Assembly: GCA_020796225.1 (NCBI GenBank)
Contig: CM036755.1
Span: 15,191,317-15,255,316, forward strand
Source of the DNA: Arion vulgaris
Lineage: Eukaryota > Mollusca > Gastropoda > Stylommatophora > Arionidae
Reading direction: 5' to 3'
DNA: 64,000 nt
A program made the translations under genes and the position numbers. This document shows, one piece after another, positions 30,450-43,400 of the stretch (its first letter is position 1; each line of letters begins with the position of its first letter). Under the pieces are notes generated by a model. The model worked only from the letters and a program-made list of their open reading frames with translations. It did not search any database and was not told the origin of the DNA.

Positions 30450-30870
30450 AAGACTCATTCGAAACAAAGCATTTTTGTCAACAAATCAAACTTCAACCCA
30501 TTTGATTTCAATACAAACCTCTCAGATGCACTTACCTACACCCAAGTCTACTAACAAATATATAGATTCACTGGGTTGATGGAGTAATATATGTAGATAA
30601 ATAATGGTCAAACATATTGAAATGCGAAATGTACCCAAAAAACGCTCCATTTCAGCAAAAGAAGCTTAAAAGCATTTTCTGGCAAACCAGCAACTCCCAA
30701 ACGCAATTAATTACACCAAAGCATGCTCAGCACATAGATTTCAATACAAATCACTCTAATGCACATACCGTCATTAGGTTAAACTCGAAACACAAGGTAC
30801 ACATCAAGTGGATTTATGAAAAAATGTCCAACTCATTGAAATGAAGTTTTGTGTCGACAAAGCTATGAAA
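30450..30870 (-). repeat. Isolated satellite monomer(s) in inverted orientation
   Basis: The complement of the 39161-60058 satellite is clear here: TAATGGTCAAACATATTGAA (30602), CGCTCCATTTCAG, ACGCAATTAATTACACCAAA (30703), and ATGTCCAACTCATTGAAATG (30824). It covers slightly more than one monomer, is diverged, and lies about 8 kb before the main array on the opposite strand. Confidence 0.85.
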
Positions 30871-30889
30871 ATACTGACAATTTAAAAAA

Positions 30890-31099
30890 ACAAGTAAATA
30901 ATGGATAATTCCTATATTTCATAGGTCATCACAGAAATTATGAAAAAAGCTCACAATATTCCAGAAATGTTTGCAACGGATAATTCTCATGTTTTTCATG
31001 TCCACATTGTAGAAATTATGAAAACAAATGACAATATTTAGAAGAGAAAAAAATGGAAAATTGTTATATTTTGTAAGGTCCGACACTGCAGAAATTATG
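30890..31099 (+). repeat. ~65-bp minisatellite, left part
   Basis: Units contain GGATAATTCCTATATTTCAT, a CACAGAAATTATGAAAAA segment and TGACAATATTT. About three diverged units are seen before a LINE insertion at 31100. Confidence 0.75.
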
Positions 31100-31958
31100 A
31101 TTGGTTATTGGTTACTAAACTGACGTCATTGCACTCCGGGCAGACCCATAGGTGCTCAGTTTCCCCCAATTGATATCGAAGAGTATGCATACTGATGGTT
31201 CCTGTGGCTCGTTGATTAAACACACCTCTCACTCTGCCTCTCAGGCATCCAGTTCGACCTGAACAACGGGTAACTCCAAACTGCCTAAATCGCTTGATCG
31301 ATTCAACATCGATTTTAGTGTCCTCATCCAACAGACAGTCGCGAAGAGACCGAAGAATATCCCCCCTATCCATCTTCAACTCCCCAACAATCGATGCTGT
31401 TGATGCAAGTCTGTCCGCTCTCTCATTACTGTAAACACCCGCATGCCCAGGACAGTATATCCACATAAGCCTCTGGAGGTTAGAAACTTCTTTAGGCGAC
31501 ATCCACTTATACCGAAACCTGCCTTCTGGATCTTGTGAAGCATCGACTGAGAGTCAGATACAACTGCTGCCCCAGTAAATGAAGTCCCAGATATCCAATG
31601 GAGAGCAGCAGTAATGGCCTGAACCTCCATCCTAATACTATAAGTAGTTGTCCTGTATGCCCCACTTCGCTCCGCAACAACCCTACCATGCGCATTAGCA
31701 AAGAAACCCCAGCCGGACTTCTCACCACGATGAACATACCCTTTGTTTATACAACATCATCATCCCTTGCATTATCTTCTATCAGCTGCTTAACTGCGAG
31801 ATCAGCCTTCATGTTGCCCCAATCTCTACATTCTTTTCCAAGAGTAATGATAACGTTGAGATAGTTGGTCATCTGTTGGGATCCATTTGCTATTGATGCA
31901 AGCCTGTCCGCTCTCTCATTACCGTAAACACCTGCATGCCCGGACAGTATATCCACGT
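31100..31958 (-). mobile_element. Family A LINE, copy 3 (RNase H part, chimeric 5' end)
   Basis: Nearly identical to 20585-21370 of copy 2 from 31110 to 31888. The last 70 bp (31889-31958) are a second, non-contiguous piece matching the RNase H end (GHAGVYGNERADRLAS), in the same orientation. AAATTATG at 31092-31099 and 31959-31966 is a possible 8-bp target duplication, although the minisatellite contains this motif in any case. It is inserted in the ~65-bp minisatellite. Confidence 0.8.
31110..31737 (-). pseudogene. Family A RNase H (copy 3)
   Basis: Same layout as copy 2: the region that should read YTDGS is stop-TKG-like, MEVQAITAALHWISG carries the Glu, VVSDSQSMLHKIQKAGFG the Asp, and after the same one-base shift EWMSPKEVSNLQRLMW and GHAGVYSNERADRLAS follow. 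The end reads TEHLWVCPECN, a better Cys/His motif than in copy 2. Inactive because of the lost first Asp and the shift. Confidence 0.8.
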
Positions 31959-32325
31959 AAATTATGGAATTATGAAAAATTGACAATATTTTAAAAAAAA
32001 CTTAAAAATGGATAATTCCTATATTTCATAAGCCCGGCATCACAGAAATGAAAAAATATTTTTAAACTTCAATGGATAATTCCTATATTTCATAGGTCTT
32101 GCATAACAGAAATAATGAAAAACTGACAATTTTTTTTTTTTATTTCAAAGCGAATAGTACTTCTATTTCTTAGGTCCGGCATCACAGAAATAATGCACAC
32201 ACACAAAAAAAAAATCACAATATTCCAGAAATGTTTGCAACGGATAATTCTCATGTTTTCATTTAATTCTCACAGAGATTAGGGAAAAACTGACAATATT
32301 TTTAAAAAAACGTAGAAGTGGATAA
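31959..32325 (+). repeat. ~65-bp minisatellite, right part
   Basis: Units GGATAATTCCTATATTTCAT...GCATCACAGAAAT...TGACAATATTT resume after the LINE, with A- and T-runs of variable length, and grade into the 10-bp repeat at about 32325. Confidence 0.75.
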
Positions 32326-35325
32326 CTAAAACACACTAAAACACTTAAAAAACACTAATATCACACAAAAACACACTACTAACACACTAAAACGCACTAA
32401 AAACACACGAAAACACATTACAACACACTAAATTACAGTAACTCACCGAAACACTAAAATACACTAAAACACACTAAATTACACTATAAACACAATAAAA
32501 TACTAAAAACTAAAACAGACCAAAAACACACTAAAACATACTAAAAACACGAAAACACATAAAATCACTAATACAAACTAAAACAAACTAAATCACATAA
32601 CAAAAAAACTAAAACAAACTAAATCACATAACAAAAAAACTAAAACACACTAACAAACACTAAAACACACTAAAACACACCAACAACAAACTAAAACACA
32701 AAAACACACTAAAAACAATAAAACATAAAACACGAATACACACTAAAACACAAAAAACACACTAAAACACAATAACACACCAAAAACACACTTAAGCGCA
32801 CTAAAACACACTAATAACACACTAAAAACACTAAAACACACTAAAAACACACTAAAGCAAAAAAATCACTAAAACACTAAAACACATAAAAATACTTATA
32901 CACACTAAAACACACCAAAACAAACTATTAACACACTAAGACCAATAACAAACTAAAATACAAAAACACACTGAAACACACTAAATCACAAAAACAAAAC
33001 ACACGAAAACACTAAAACACACTAAAAACACTGAAAACACTAAAACACAAATAAAAACACTGAAACACCCGAAAACACATGAACACATACTAATACGCAC
33101 TAAAACACGACAAACACATTAAAACACACTAAACACACTGAAAACACTGAAACACACCAATAACACACTATTATACACTAAAACACACAAAACACGGAAC
33201 ACACTAAAACACATAAAAAACTAACTAAAACACACTAAAACAAACAAAAATAAACACATCATAAAAATAAACCAAAAACACACTAACACACTAAAACACA
33301 CCAATAACACAAAAACAAACTAAAATACTAACACAATAAAACACACTAAAGCACATCAATAACACACTAGAACAAACTAATAACACTAAAACACACACAA
33401 AAACACACTAAATTAAACTAAAATCTCAACGAAACACAAAATTATAAAACACTAAAATACACTAAAAACACTGAAACACAATAAAAACACTAAAACACAA
33501 CACACTAAAACACACAAAAACACCGAAACACTAAAAACACACAAAAACAAACAAAAACACAATAAAAAATAAAACACTAAAAACACACTAAGACACACTA
33601 AAATACACTAAAACACAAAACATACACTAAAACACACAAAAAACACTAAAACACAATAAAATACACACTAAAACTAACTCAAACACACTACTAACACACT
33701 AAATCACATAAACACACACTAAACCGAACTAACACACACCAATAACACACTAAAATACACTAAACACTCACTGAAACACAATAAAAATACTAAAACAAAC
33801 AAAAACACACAAAACACACAAAAACATACTAAAACACCAAAAAACACTAAACAACAAAAACGCACTACTAACAGACTAAAACACACTAAAACACTAAAAA
33901 CACACTACAACACACAAAAATGCACTAAAACACACTAAAACACACAAAAACATCGAAACATTAAAAACACACTAAAACAAACAAAAGCACAATAAAAAAC
34001 AATAAAACACACTAAAAACACAATAAGACACACTAAAACACACCAATAACATACTATTACACACTAAAACACACAAAAATCATGCAACACACTAAAACAC
34101 ATAAAAAACTAACTAAAACACTAAAACACAAAAATAAACACGTTAAAACAAACCAAAAACACACTAACACACTAAAACACACCACTAACATAAAAACAAT
34201 CTAAAATACTAACACAATAAAACACACTAAAGCACATCAATAACACACTAAAACACACACAAAAACACACAAAACACACTAAATTAAACTAAAATCTCAA
34301 CGAAACACAAAATTATAAAACACTAAAATACACTAAAAACACTGAAACACAATAAAATCACTAAAACACACCACAACACACTAAAACACACAAAAACACC
34401 GAAACACTAAAAACACACTAAAATACACTAAAACACACAAAACACACTAAAGCACACAAAAAATACTAAAACACAATAAAATACACACTAAAACTAACTC
34501 AAACACACTACAAACACACTAAATCACATAAACACACACTAAAACGCACTAACACACACCAATAACACACTAAAATACACTAAACACTCACTGAAACACA
34601 TAAAATCTAAAACACACCAAACGCACAAAAACACACTAAAACACCAAAACAAAACCACAAAAACCTACAAACACAATAAAACACATCAATAACACACTAA
34701 AACACAAAAACAAACACATTAAAATATACTAAAAAAAAACACACTAAAACACACCAATAACACAGTAAAACAATCTAAAATACTTTAAAACACACTAATA
34801 ACACAATAAAACACTAAAACACATCAGTCACACTAGAACAAAAAACACAATAAAGCACACTAAAACATACTAAAACACAGAAATAACACACTAAAACACA
34901 CCAATAACAGACTAGAACACACTAAAAACACAATAAAACAAACTAATAACTAAAAGACCAAAACGCACTAAAACATACTAAAAACACTAAAACACACCAA
35001 TAACAAAACAAAAACACACTAAAAACACTGAACACATCAAAACACGAATACACATTAAAACCTACTAAAAATACACTAAAAACAAAAACACATAAAAACA
35101 CACTAAAACACACTAAAACGACCGAAACACACTAAAAACAAACTAAAACACAAAACACACTAAAAACACTAAAACACATAAAAATACTAATACACACTAA
35201 AACACATAAAAATACTAATACACACTAAAACACATAAAAAACATTAAAACACACTAATAACACACTAAAAACACACTAAAAATACACTAAAACAGACAAA
35301 TAACAAACTAAAACACAAAAACACA

Positions 35326-35361
35326 CTTTAGTGAACCATTTATTATTGAGTTTTAACGCAC
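35326..35361 (+). repeat. Landmark motif, copy 1
   Basis: A T-rich block containing TATTATTGAGTTTTAACGCA interrupts the 10-bp repeat; it recurs at about 36081 and 38521. Confidence 0.8.
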
Positions 35362-36080
35362 AAATAACACACTAAAACACACTAAAACACTAAAAACACG
35401 AAAACACTTAAAACACACTAAAACACTTAAAACACACTAAAACACACTAAAGTACACTAATACTCACTAAATCAAATAACACACTAAATACACACTAAAA
35501 CACACTAAAACACATCATTAACACACTAGAACAAAAAACACAATAAAACACAAACAGACTAAAACACAGAAATAACACACTAAAACACACCAATACACTA
35601 GAACACACTAAAAATACAATAACAAACTAAAAACTAAAACAGACCAAAAACACACTAAAACATACTAAAAACACTAAAACACATAAAAACACTAATACAC
35701 ACTAAATCACATAAAGAAACCACACTAAAGCACACTAAAACACACTAAAAAAACACTAACACACTAAAAGACACTAAAACACACCAATAACAAACTAAAA
35801 CCCAAAAAACACTAAACACATCAAAACACAAAAACACACTAAAACCTACTAAAAACACACTAAAACACTAAAACACACTAAAACACACTAAAACCACTAA
35901 AACATATTAAAAACACACTAAAACACAAAAACACACTAAAACACATAAAAATACTAATACACACTAAAACACATAAAAATACTAATACACTAAAACACAT
36001 CAAAAACACATTAAAACACAATAATGACACACTAAAAACACACTAAAACAGACAAATAACAAACTAAAACACAAAAACAC

Positions 36081-36123
36081 ACTTTAATGCACCAATTTTT
36101 TATTATTGAGTTTTAACGCACCA
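36081..36123 (+). repeat. Landmark motif, copy 2
   Basis: Contains TTATTGAGTTTTAACGCACC, preceded by ACTTTAATGCACCAATT. Confidence 0.8.
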
Positions 36124-38520
36124 ATAACAAACTTAAAACACACTAAAACACACTAAAGTACACTAAAACACTATAACAAATAACACTAAAAACACACTAA
36201 AACACAAAAACACACTCAAAACACTACAAACACACTAAAAATACACTGAAAACACTAAAACACAAATAAAAACGAAACACACGACAACACATGAACACAT
36301 ACTAAAACGCACTAAAACACACGTCAAACACACTAAAACACTAAAAACTAACTGAAACACAATAAAAACACTAACACAAACAAAAACACACTAAAATACA
36401 CCAAAACACATCAAAATACACTAAAAGTACTAAACACACAAAACACCGAAACACACTAAAACACACAAAAACAAACTAAAAACACAACGACACTAAAACA
36501 CACCAATAACACACTAAAATAAATAAATATTCTTTAAATCACACTAATAACACAATAAAACACACTAAAACACATCAGTAACACACTAGAACAAAAACAA
36601 CTAAAACATACTAAAACACAGAAATAACACACTAAAACACACCAATAACACACTAGAACACACTAAACACACAATAAAACACACTAAAAACTAAAACCGA
36701 CCACAAACACACTAAAACATACTAAAAACAATAAAACACATAAAAACACTAATACACAATAAAAGACACCAAAACACACTAAATCACATAAAGAAACCAC
36801 ACTAAAGCACACTAAAACACTAAAAAACACTAATACACACTAAAACACACTAAAACACACTAGAATAAACTAAAAACAATAAAAAACAATAAAACATACT
36901 AATAACAATAAAACACACTAAAACAAGCATAAAAACATTAATACACGCGAAAACACACTTGAAACACTAAAACACACAAAATACACTAAAACACACAAAA
37001 ACTAACTAAAACTCACGAAAAACACACTAAAAACACTGAAAACACTAAAAACAAATCAAAACACTAAAACACGCGAAAACACATGAACTCACACTAAAAC
37101 CCACTAAAACACAAGACAAACACATTAAAACACACTAAAACACACTACAAACTCATTGAAGCACAATAAAAACACTAAATCAAACAAAAACACACTAAAA
37201 CACATTAAAACACTAATAAACATTAAAACACAATAAAAACACTAAAACAAACAAAAACACAATAAAAGACAATAAAACACACTAAAAGCAAACTTAGACA
37301 CACTAAAACACACCAATAACACACTATTAGACACTAAAACACAAAAAACACTAAACAACAAAAACACACTACTAACAGACTAAAACACACTAAAACACTA
37401 AAAACACACTAAAACACACTACAACACACAAAAATGCACTAAAACACACTAAAACACACAAAAACATCGAAACATTAAAAACACACTAAAACAAACAAAA
37501 GCACAATAAAAAACAATAAAACACACTAAAAACACAATAAGACACACTAAAACACACAAAAACATCGGAACACACTAAAACACATAAAAAACTAACTAAA
37601 ACACTAAAACACAAAAATAAACACATTAAAACAAACCAAAAACACACTAACACACTAAAACACACCAATAACACAAAAACAAACTAAAATACTAACACAA
37701 TAAAACACACTAAAGCACACCAATAACACACTAGAACAAACTAATAACACACTAAAACACACACAAAAACACACAAAACACACTAAATTAAACTAAAATC
37801 TCAACGAAACACAAAAATTATAAAACACTAAAATACACTAAAAACACTGAAAAACAATAAAATCACTAAAACACACCACAACACACTAAAACACACAAAA
37901 ACACCGAAACACTAAATACACAACAACAAAAGACACACAATAAAAAACAATAAAACACACTAAAAACACACTAAGACACACAAAAAACACTAAAACACAA
38001 TAAAATACACACTAAAACTAACTCAAACACACTACAAACACACTAAATCACATTAACACACACTAAAACGCACTAACACACACCAATAACACACTAAAAT
38101 ACACTAAAAACTCACTGAAACACAATAGAAATACTAAAACAAACAAAAACACTAAAACACCAAAAACACAAAAACCTAAAAACACAATAAAACACGTCAA
38201 TAACACACTAAAACACAAAAACACATTAAAATATACTCAAAACAAACACACTAAAACACACCAATAACACAGTAAAACAATCTAAAACACTTTAAAACAC
38301 ACTAATAACACAATAAAACACTTAAACACATCAGTCACACTAGAACAGAAAACACAATAAAACACACTAAAACATACTAAAACACAGAAATAACACACTA
38401 AAACACACCTATAACAAACTAGAACACACTAAAAACACATTAAAACACACTAATAACACACTAAAAACACTAAAAATACACTGAAACATACAAATAACAA
38501 ACTAAAACACAAAAACACAC

Positions 38521-38562
38521 TTTGGTGCACCAATTATTTATTATTGAGTTTTAACGCACCAA
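38521..38562 (+). repeat. Landmark motif, copy 3
   Basis: Contains TTATTGAGTTTTAACGCACC, preceded by TTTGGTGCACCAATTA. Confidence 0.8.
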
Positions 38563-39819
38563 TAACACTAAAACACACTAAAACATTAAAAACACGAAAA
38601 CACTTAAAACACACTAAATCACATAAAGAAACCACACTAAAACACACTAAAACACACTAAAAAAACACTAACACACGCTAAAAGACACTAAAACACACCA
38701 ATAGCAAGCTAAAACAAAAAACACACTAAAAACACTAAACACATCAAAACACGACTACACACTAAAACCTACTAAAAACACACTAAAAAGCAAGAAAACA
38801 TAATATCACACTAAAACACACTAAAACGACCGAAACACACTAAAAACACACTAAAACACAAAAACATACTAAAAACACTAAAACACATAAAAATACTAAT
38901 ACACACTAAAACACATAAAAATACTAATACACACTAAAACACATCAAAAACACATTAAAACACACAAATAACACACTAAAAACACACTAAAAATACACTA
39001 AAACAGACAAAAAACAAACAAAAACACAAAAACACACTAAAACACTAAAAACACGAAAATACTTAAAACACACTAAAACACACTAAAGTACACTAATACT
39101 CACTAAATTTAATAAAACACTAAATAGACACTAAAACACACTAAAACACATCAGTAACACATGCAGTAGTATTTTAGCTTGAAATCAAATGGTTTGGAGT
39201 TTGATTTTTGACAAACGTTTTATGTCACATTTCAATGAGTTGGACACTTTTTTCAAATATCCACTGGTCTTACCTTTTATTTCTGGTCTGATGACGATAT
39301 GTGCAGTAGAGTGATTTGTATTGATATCAATGTGCTAATCATGCTTTGGTGTAATTAATTGCGTTTGGGAGTTGTTGGTTTTCCAGAAAATGTATTTAAG
39401 CTTCTTTCTCTGAAATGGAGCGTTTTTGTACATTTGCATTTCAATATGTTTGACCATTATTCCATAAAGCAAAGTGGATATATATGTATTAGTAGACTGT
39501 GTTGGATGTATCTAAGCGCATTTTAAACATTCGTGTTGAAATCAAATGGTTTGGAGTTTGATTTTTTGACAAACGTTTTATGTCACATTTCAATGAGTTG
39601 GACACTTTTTTTCAAATATCCGCTGGTCTGTACCTTTTATTTCTGGTCTGATGACGATATGTGCAGTAGAGTGATTTGTATTGATATCAATGTGCTAATC
39701 ATGCTTTGGTGTAATTAATTGCGTTTGGGAGTTGTTGGTTTTCCAGAAAATGTATTTAAGCTTCTTTCTCTGAAATGGAGCGTTTTTGTACATTGCATTT
39801 CAATATGTTTGACCATTAT

Positions 39820-40424
<605 letters not shown>

Positions 40425-43400
40425 GTTTATTTTTTGGAAAGTTTTATTACATTTCAATGATTGGACACTTTTTTCAAATATCCACTGGTCTGTACCTTTA
40501 TTTCTGGTCGGCCTGATGACATATGTGCAGTAGAGTATTTGTATGACATAATGTGCTAATCATGCTTTGGTGTAATTAATTGTTTGGGGTTTTGGTTTCA
40601 GAAAATCTTTAAGCTTCTTTCTCTAAGGAGCGTTTTGTACATTGCATTTCAATATTTAATTATTCATAAAGCCAAAATGGAAAATTATTAGTAGCTGTTT
40701 GGATTATCTGGCATTTAAACATTTTGTTGAAATCAAATGTTTGAGTTTATTTAAAGTTTTATGTCACATTCAATGAGTTGACACTTTTTTCAAATATCCA
40801 CTGGTCTGTACCTTTTTTTCTGGTCGGCCTGATGACGATATGTGCATAGTGATTTTATTGACATCAATGTGCTAATTGCTTTGTGTAATTTGGTTGGAGT
40901 TGTTGGTTTCCAGAAAATGCATTTAAGCTTCTTTCTCTGAAATGGAGGTTTTGTACATTGCATTTCAATATGTTTGACCATTATTCATAAAGAAGTGGAT
41001 ATATATGTATTATAGACTTGTTGGTGTATCTAAGGCATTTTAAACATTGTGGAAATCAAATGGTTTGAGTTTGATTTTGACAAATTTATCACATTTCAAT
41101 GGACCTTTTTAAATATCCACGGTCTGTCCTTTATTTCTGGCCGGCCTGATGACATATGTGCAGTAGTGATTGTATGACATATGTCTAATCATCTTTGTGT
41201 AATTAATTGGTTTGGGGTTGTTGTTTTCAAAAATGCATTTAAGCTTCTTTCTCTGAAATGGAGCGTTTTGTATTGCATTTAATATGTTTGACCATTATTC
41301 CATAAAGCCAAGTGGATATATATGTATTAGTAGACTGTGTTGGATGTATCTAAGTGCATTTTAAACATTTGTGTTGAAATCAAATGGTTTGGAGTTTGAT
41401 TTTGACAAACGTTTTATGTCACATTTCAATGAGTTGGACACTTTTTCAAATATCCACTGTCTGACCTTTATTTCTGGTCGGCCTGATGACGATATGTGCA
41501 GTAGAGTGATTGTATTGACATCAATGTGCTAATCATGCTTTGGTGTAATTAATTGCGTTTGGAGTTGTTGGTTTTCCAGAAAATGCATTTAAGCTTCTTT
41601 CTCTGAAATGGAGCGTTTTGTACATTTGCATTTCAATATGTTTGACCATTATTTCATAAAGCCAAGTGGATATATATGTATTATAGACTTGTTGGATGTA
41701 TCTAAGTGCATTTTAAACATTTGTGTTGAAATCAAATGGTTTGGAGTTTGATTTTTGAAAACGTTTTATGTCACATTTCAATGGACACTTTTTTCAAATA
41801 TCCACTGGTCTGTACTTTTATTTCTGTCGGCCTGATACTATATGTGCAGTAGAGTGATTTGTATTGACATGAATGTTCTAATCATGCTTTGTTGTAATTA
41901 ATTGCGTTTGGGAGTTGTTGGTTTCCAAAAATGCATTTAACTTCTTTCTCTGAAATGGAGCGTTTTGTATTGCATTTCAATATGTTTGACCATTATTCCA
42001 TAAAGCCAAGTGGATATATATGTATTAGTAGACTGTTGGATGTATCTAAGTGCATTTTAACATTTTGTTGAAATCAAATGGTTTGGAGTTTGATTTTTGA
42101 GAAACGTTTTATGTCACATTTCAATGAGTTGGAACTTTTTTCAAATATCCACTGGTCTGTACCTTTTATTTCTGGTCGCCTGATGACATATGGCGTAAGT
42201 GATTTGTATTGACATAATGTGCTAATCATGCTTTGGTGTAATTAATTGCGTTTGGGAGTTGTTGGTTTCCAGAAAATGCATTTAAGCTTCTTTCTCTGAA
42301 ATGGAGCGTTTTTGTACATGTGCATTTCAATATGTTTGACCATTATTCCATAAAGCCAGTGGATATATATGTATTATAGACTTGTTGGATGTATCTAAGT
42401 GCATTTTAAACATTTGTGTTGAAATCAAATGGTTTGGAGTTTGATTTTGACAAACGTTTTATGTCACATTTCAATGAGTTGGACACTTTTTCAAATATCC
42501 ACTGGTCTGTACCTTTTATTTCTGGTCAGGCCTGATGACTATATGTGCAGTAGAGTGATTTGTATTGACATAATGTCTAATCATGCTTTTTTAATTAATT
42601 GCGTTTGGAGTTGTTGGTTTTCCAAAAATGCATTTAAGCTTCTTTCTCTGAAATGGAGCGTTTTTGTATTGCATTTCAATATGTTTGACCATTATTCATA
42701 AAGCCAAGTGGATATATATGTATTAGTAGACTGTGTTGGATGTATCTAGTGCATTTTAAACATTTGTGTTGAAATCAAATGGTTTGGAGTTTGATTTTTG
42801 ACAAACGTTTTATGTCACATTTCAATGGTTGGACACTTTTTAAATATCCACTGGTCTGTACCTTTTATTTCTGGTCCGGCTTGATGACGATATGTGCAGT
42901 AGAGTGATTGTATTGACATCAATGTGCTAATCATGCTTTGGTGTAATTAATTGCGTTTGGGGTTGTTGGTTTTCCAGAAAATGCATTTAAGCTTCTTTCT
43001 CTAAAAAGGAGCGTTTTTTTACATTGCATTTAATATGTTTGACCATTATTCATAGCAAAGTGGATATATATGTATTTAGACTGTGTTGGATGTATCTAAG
43101 TGCATTTTTAAAAATTTGTGTTGAAAACAAATGGTTGGAGTTTGATTTTTGAAAAGTTTTATGTACATTTCAATGAGTTGGACACTTTTTTCAAATATCC
43201 CCTGTCTGTACCTTTATTTCTGGTCGCCTGATGACTATATGTGCAGTAGAGTGATTTGTATTGACATCAATGTGCTAATCATGCTTTGGTGTAATTAATT
43301 GCGTTTGGGAGTTGTTGGTTTTCAAGAAAATGCATTTAAGCTTCTTTCTCTGAAATGGAGCGTTTTTTTACATTTGCATTTCAATATGTTTGACATTATT

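Larger units (their letters stand above)
32326..39160 (+). repeat. Degenerate 10-bp tandem repeat (ACACACTAAA)n
   Basis: About 6.8 kb made almost only of ACACACTAAA variants (ACACCAATAAC, AAAACACAAAA and others). Composition is strongly A/C-biased on this strand with very little G. Longer-range order exists: a segment at about 33840-34790 recurs at about 37345-38300, and a non-repetitive landmark recurs three times. No genes; open frames here are products of low complexity. Confidence 0.95.

Noticed and set aside
38521..38562. The landmark motif as a relic of the ~355-bp satellite
   Set aside because: Both contain CTTTGGTG followed by AATTA, but similarity ends there; too short to support a link.
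32326..39160. CRISPR-like or telomere-like array
   Set aside because: Units are about 10 bp and contiguous with no spacers, and the motif is not a known telomere repeat; it is a degenerate simple repeat in a eukaryotic context.
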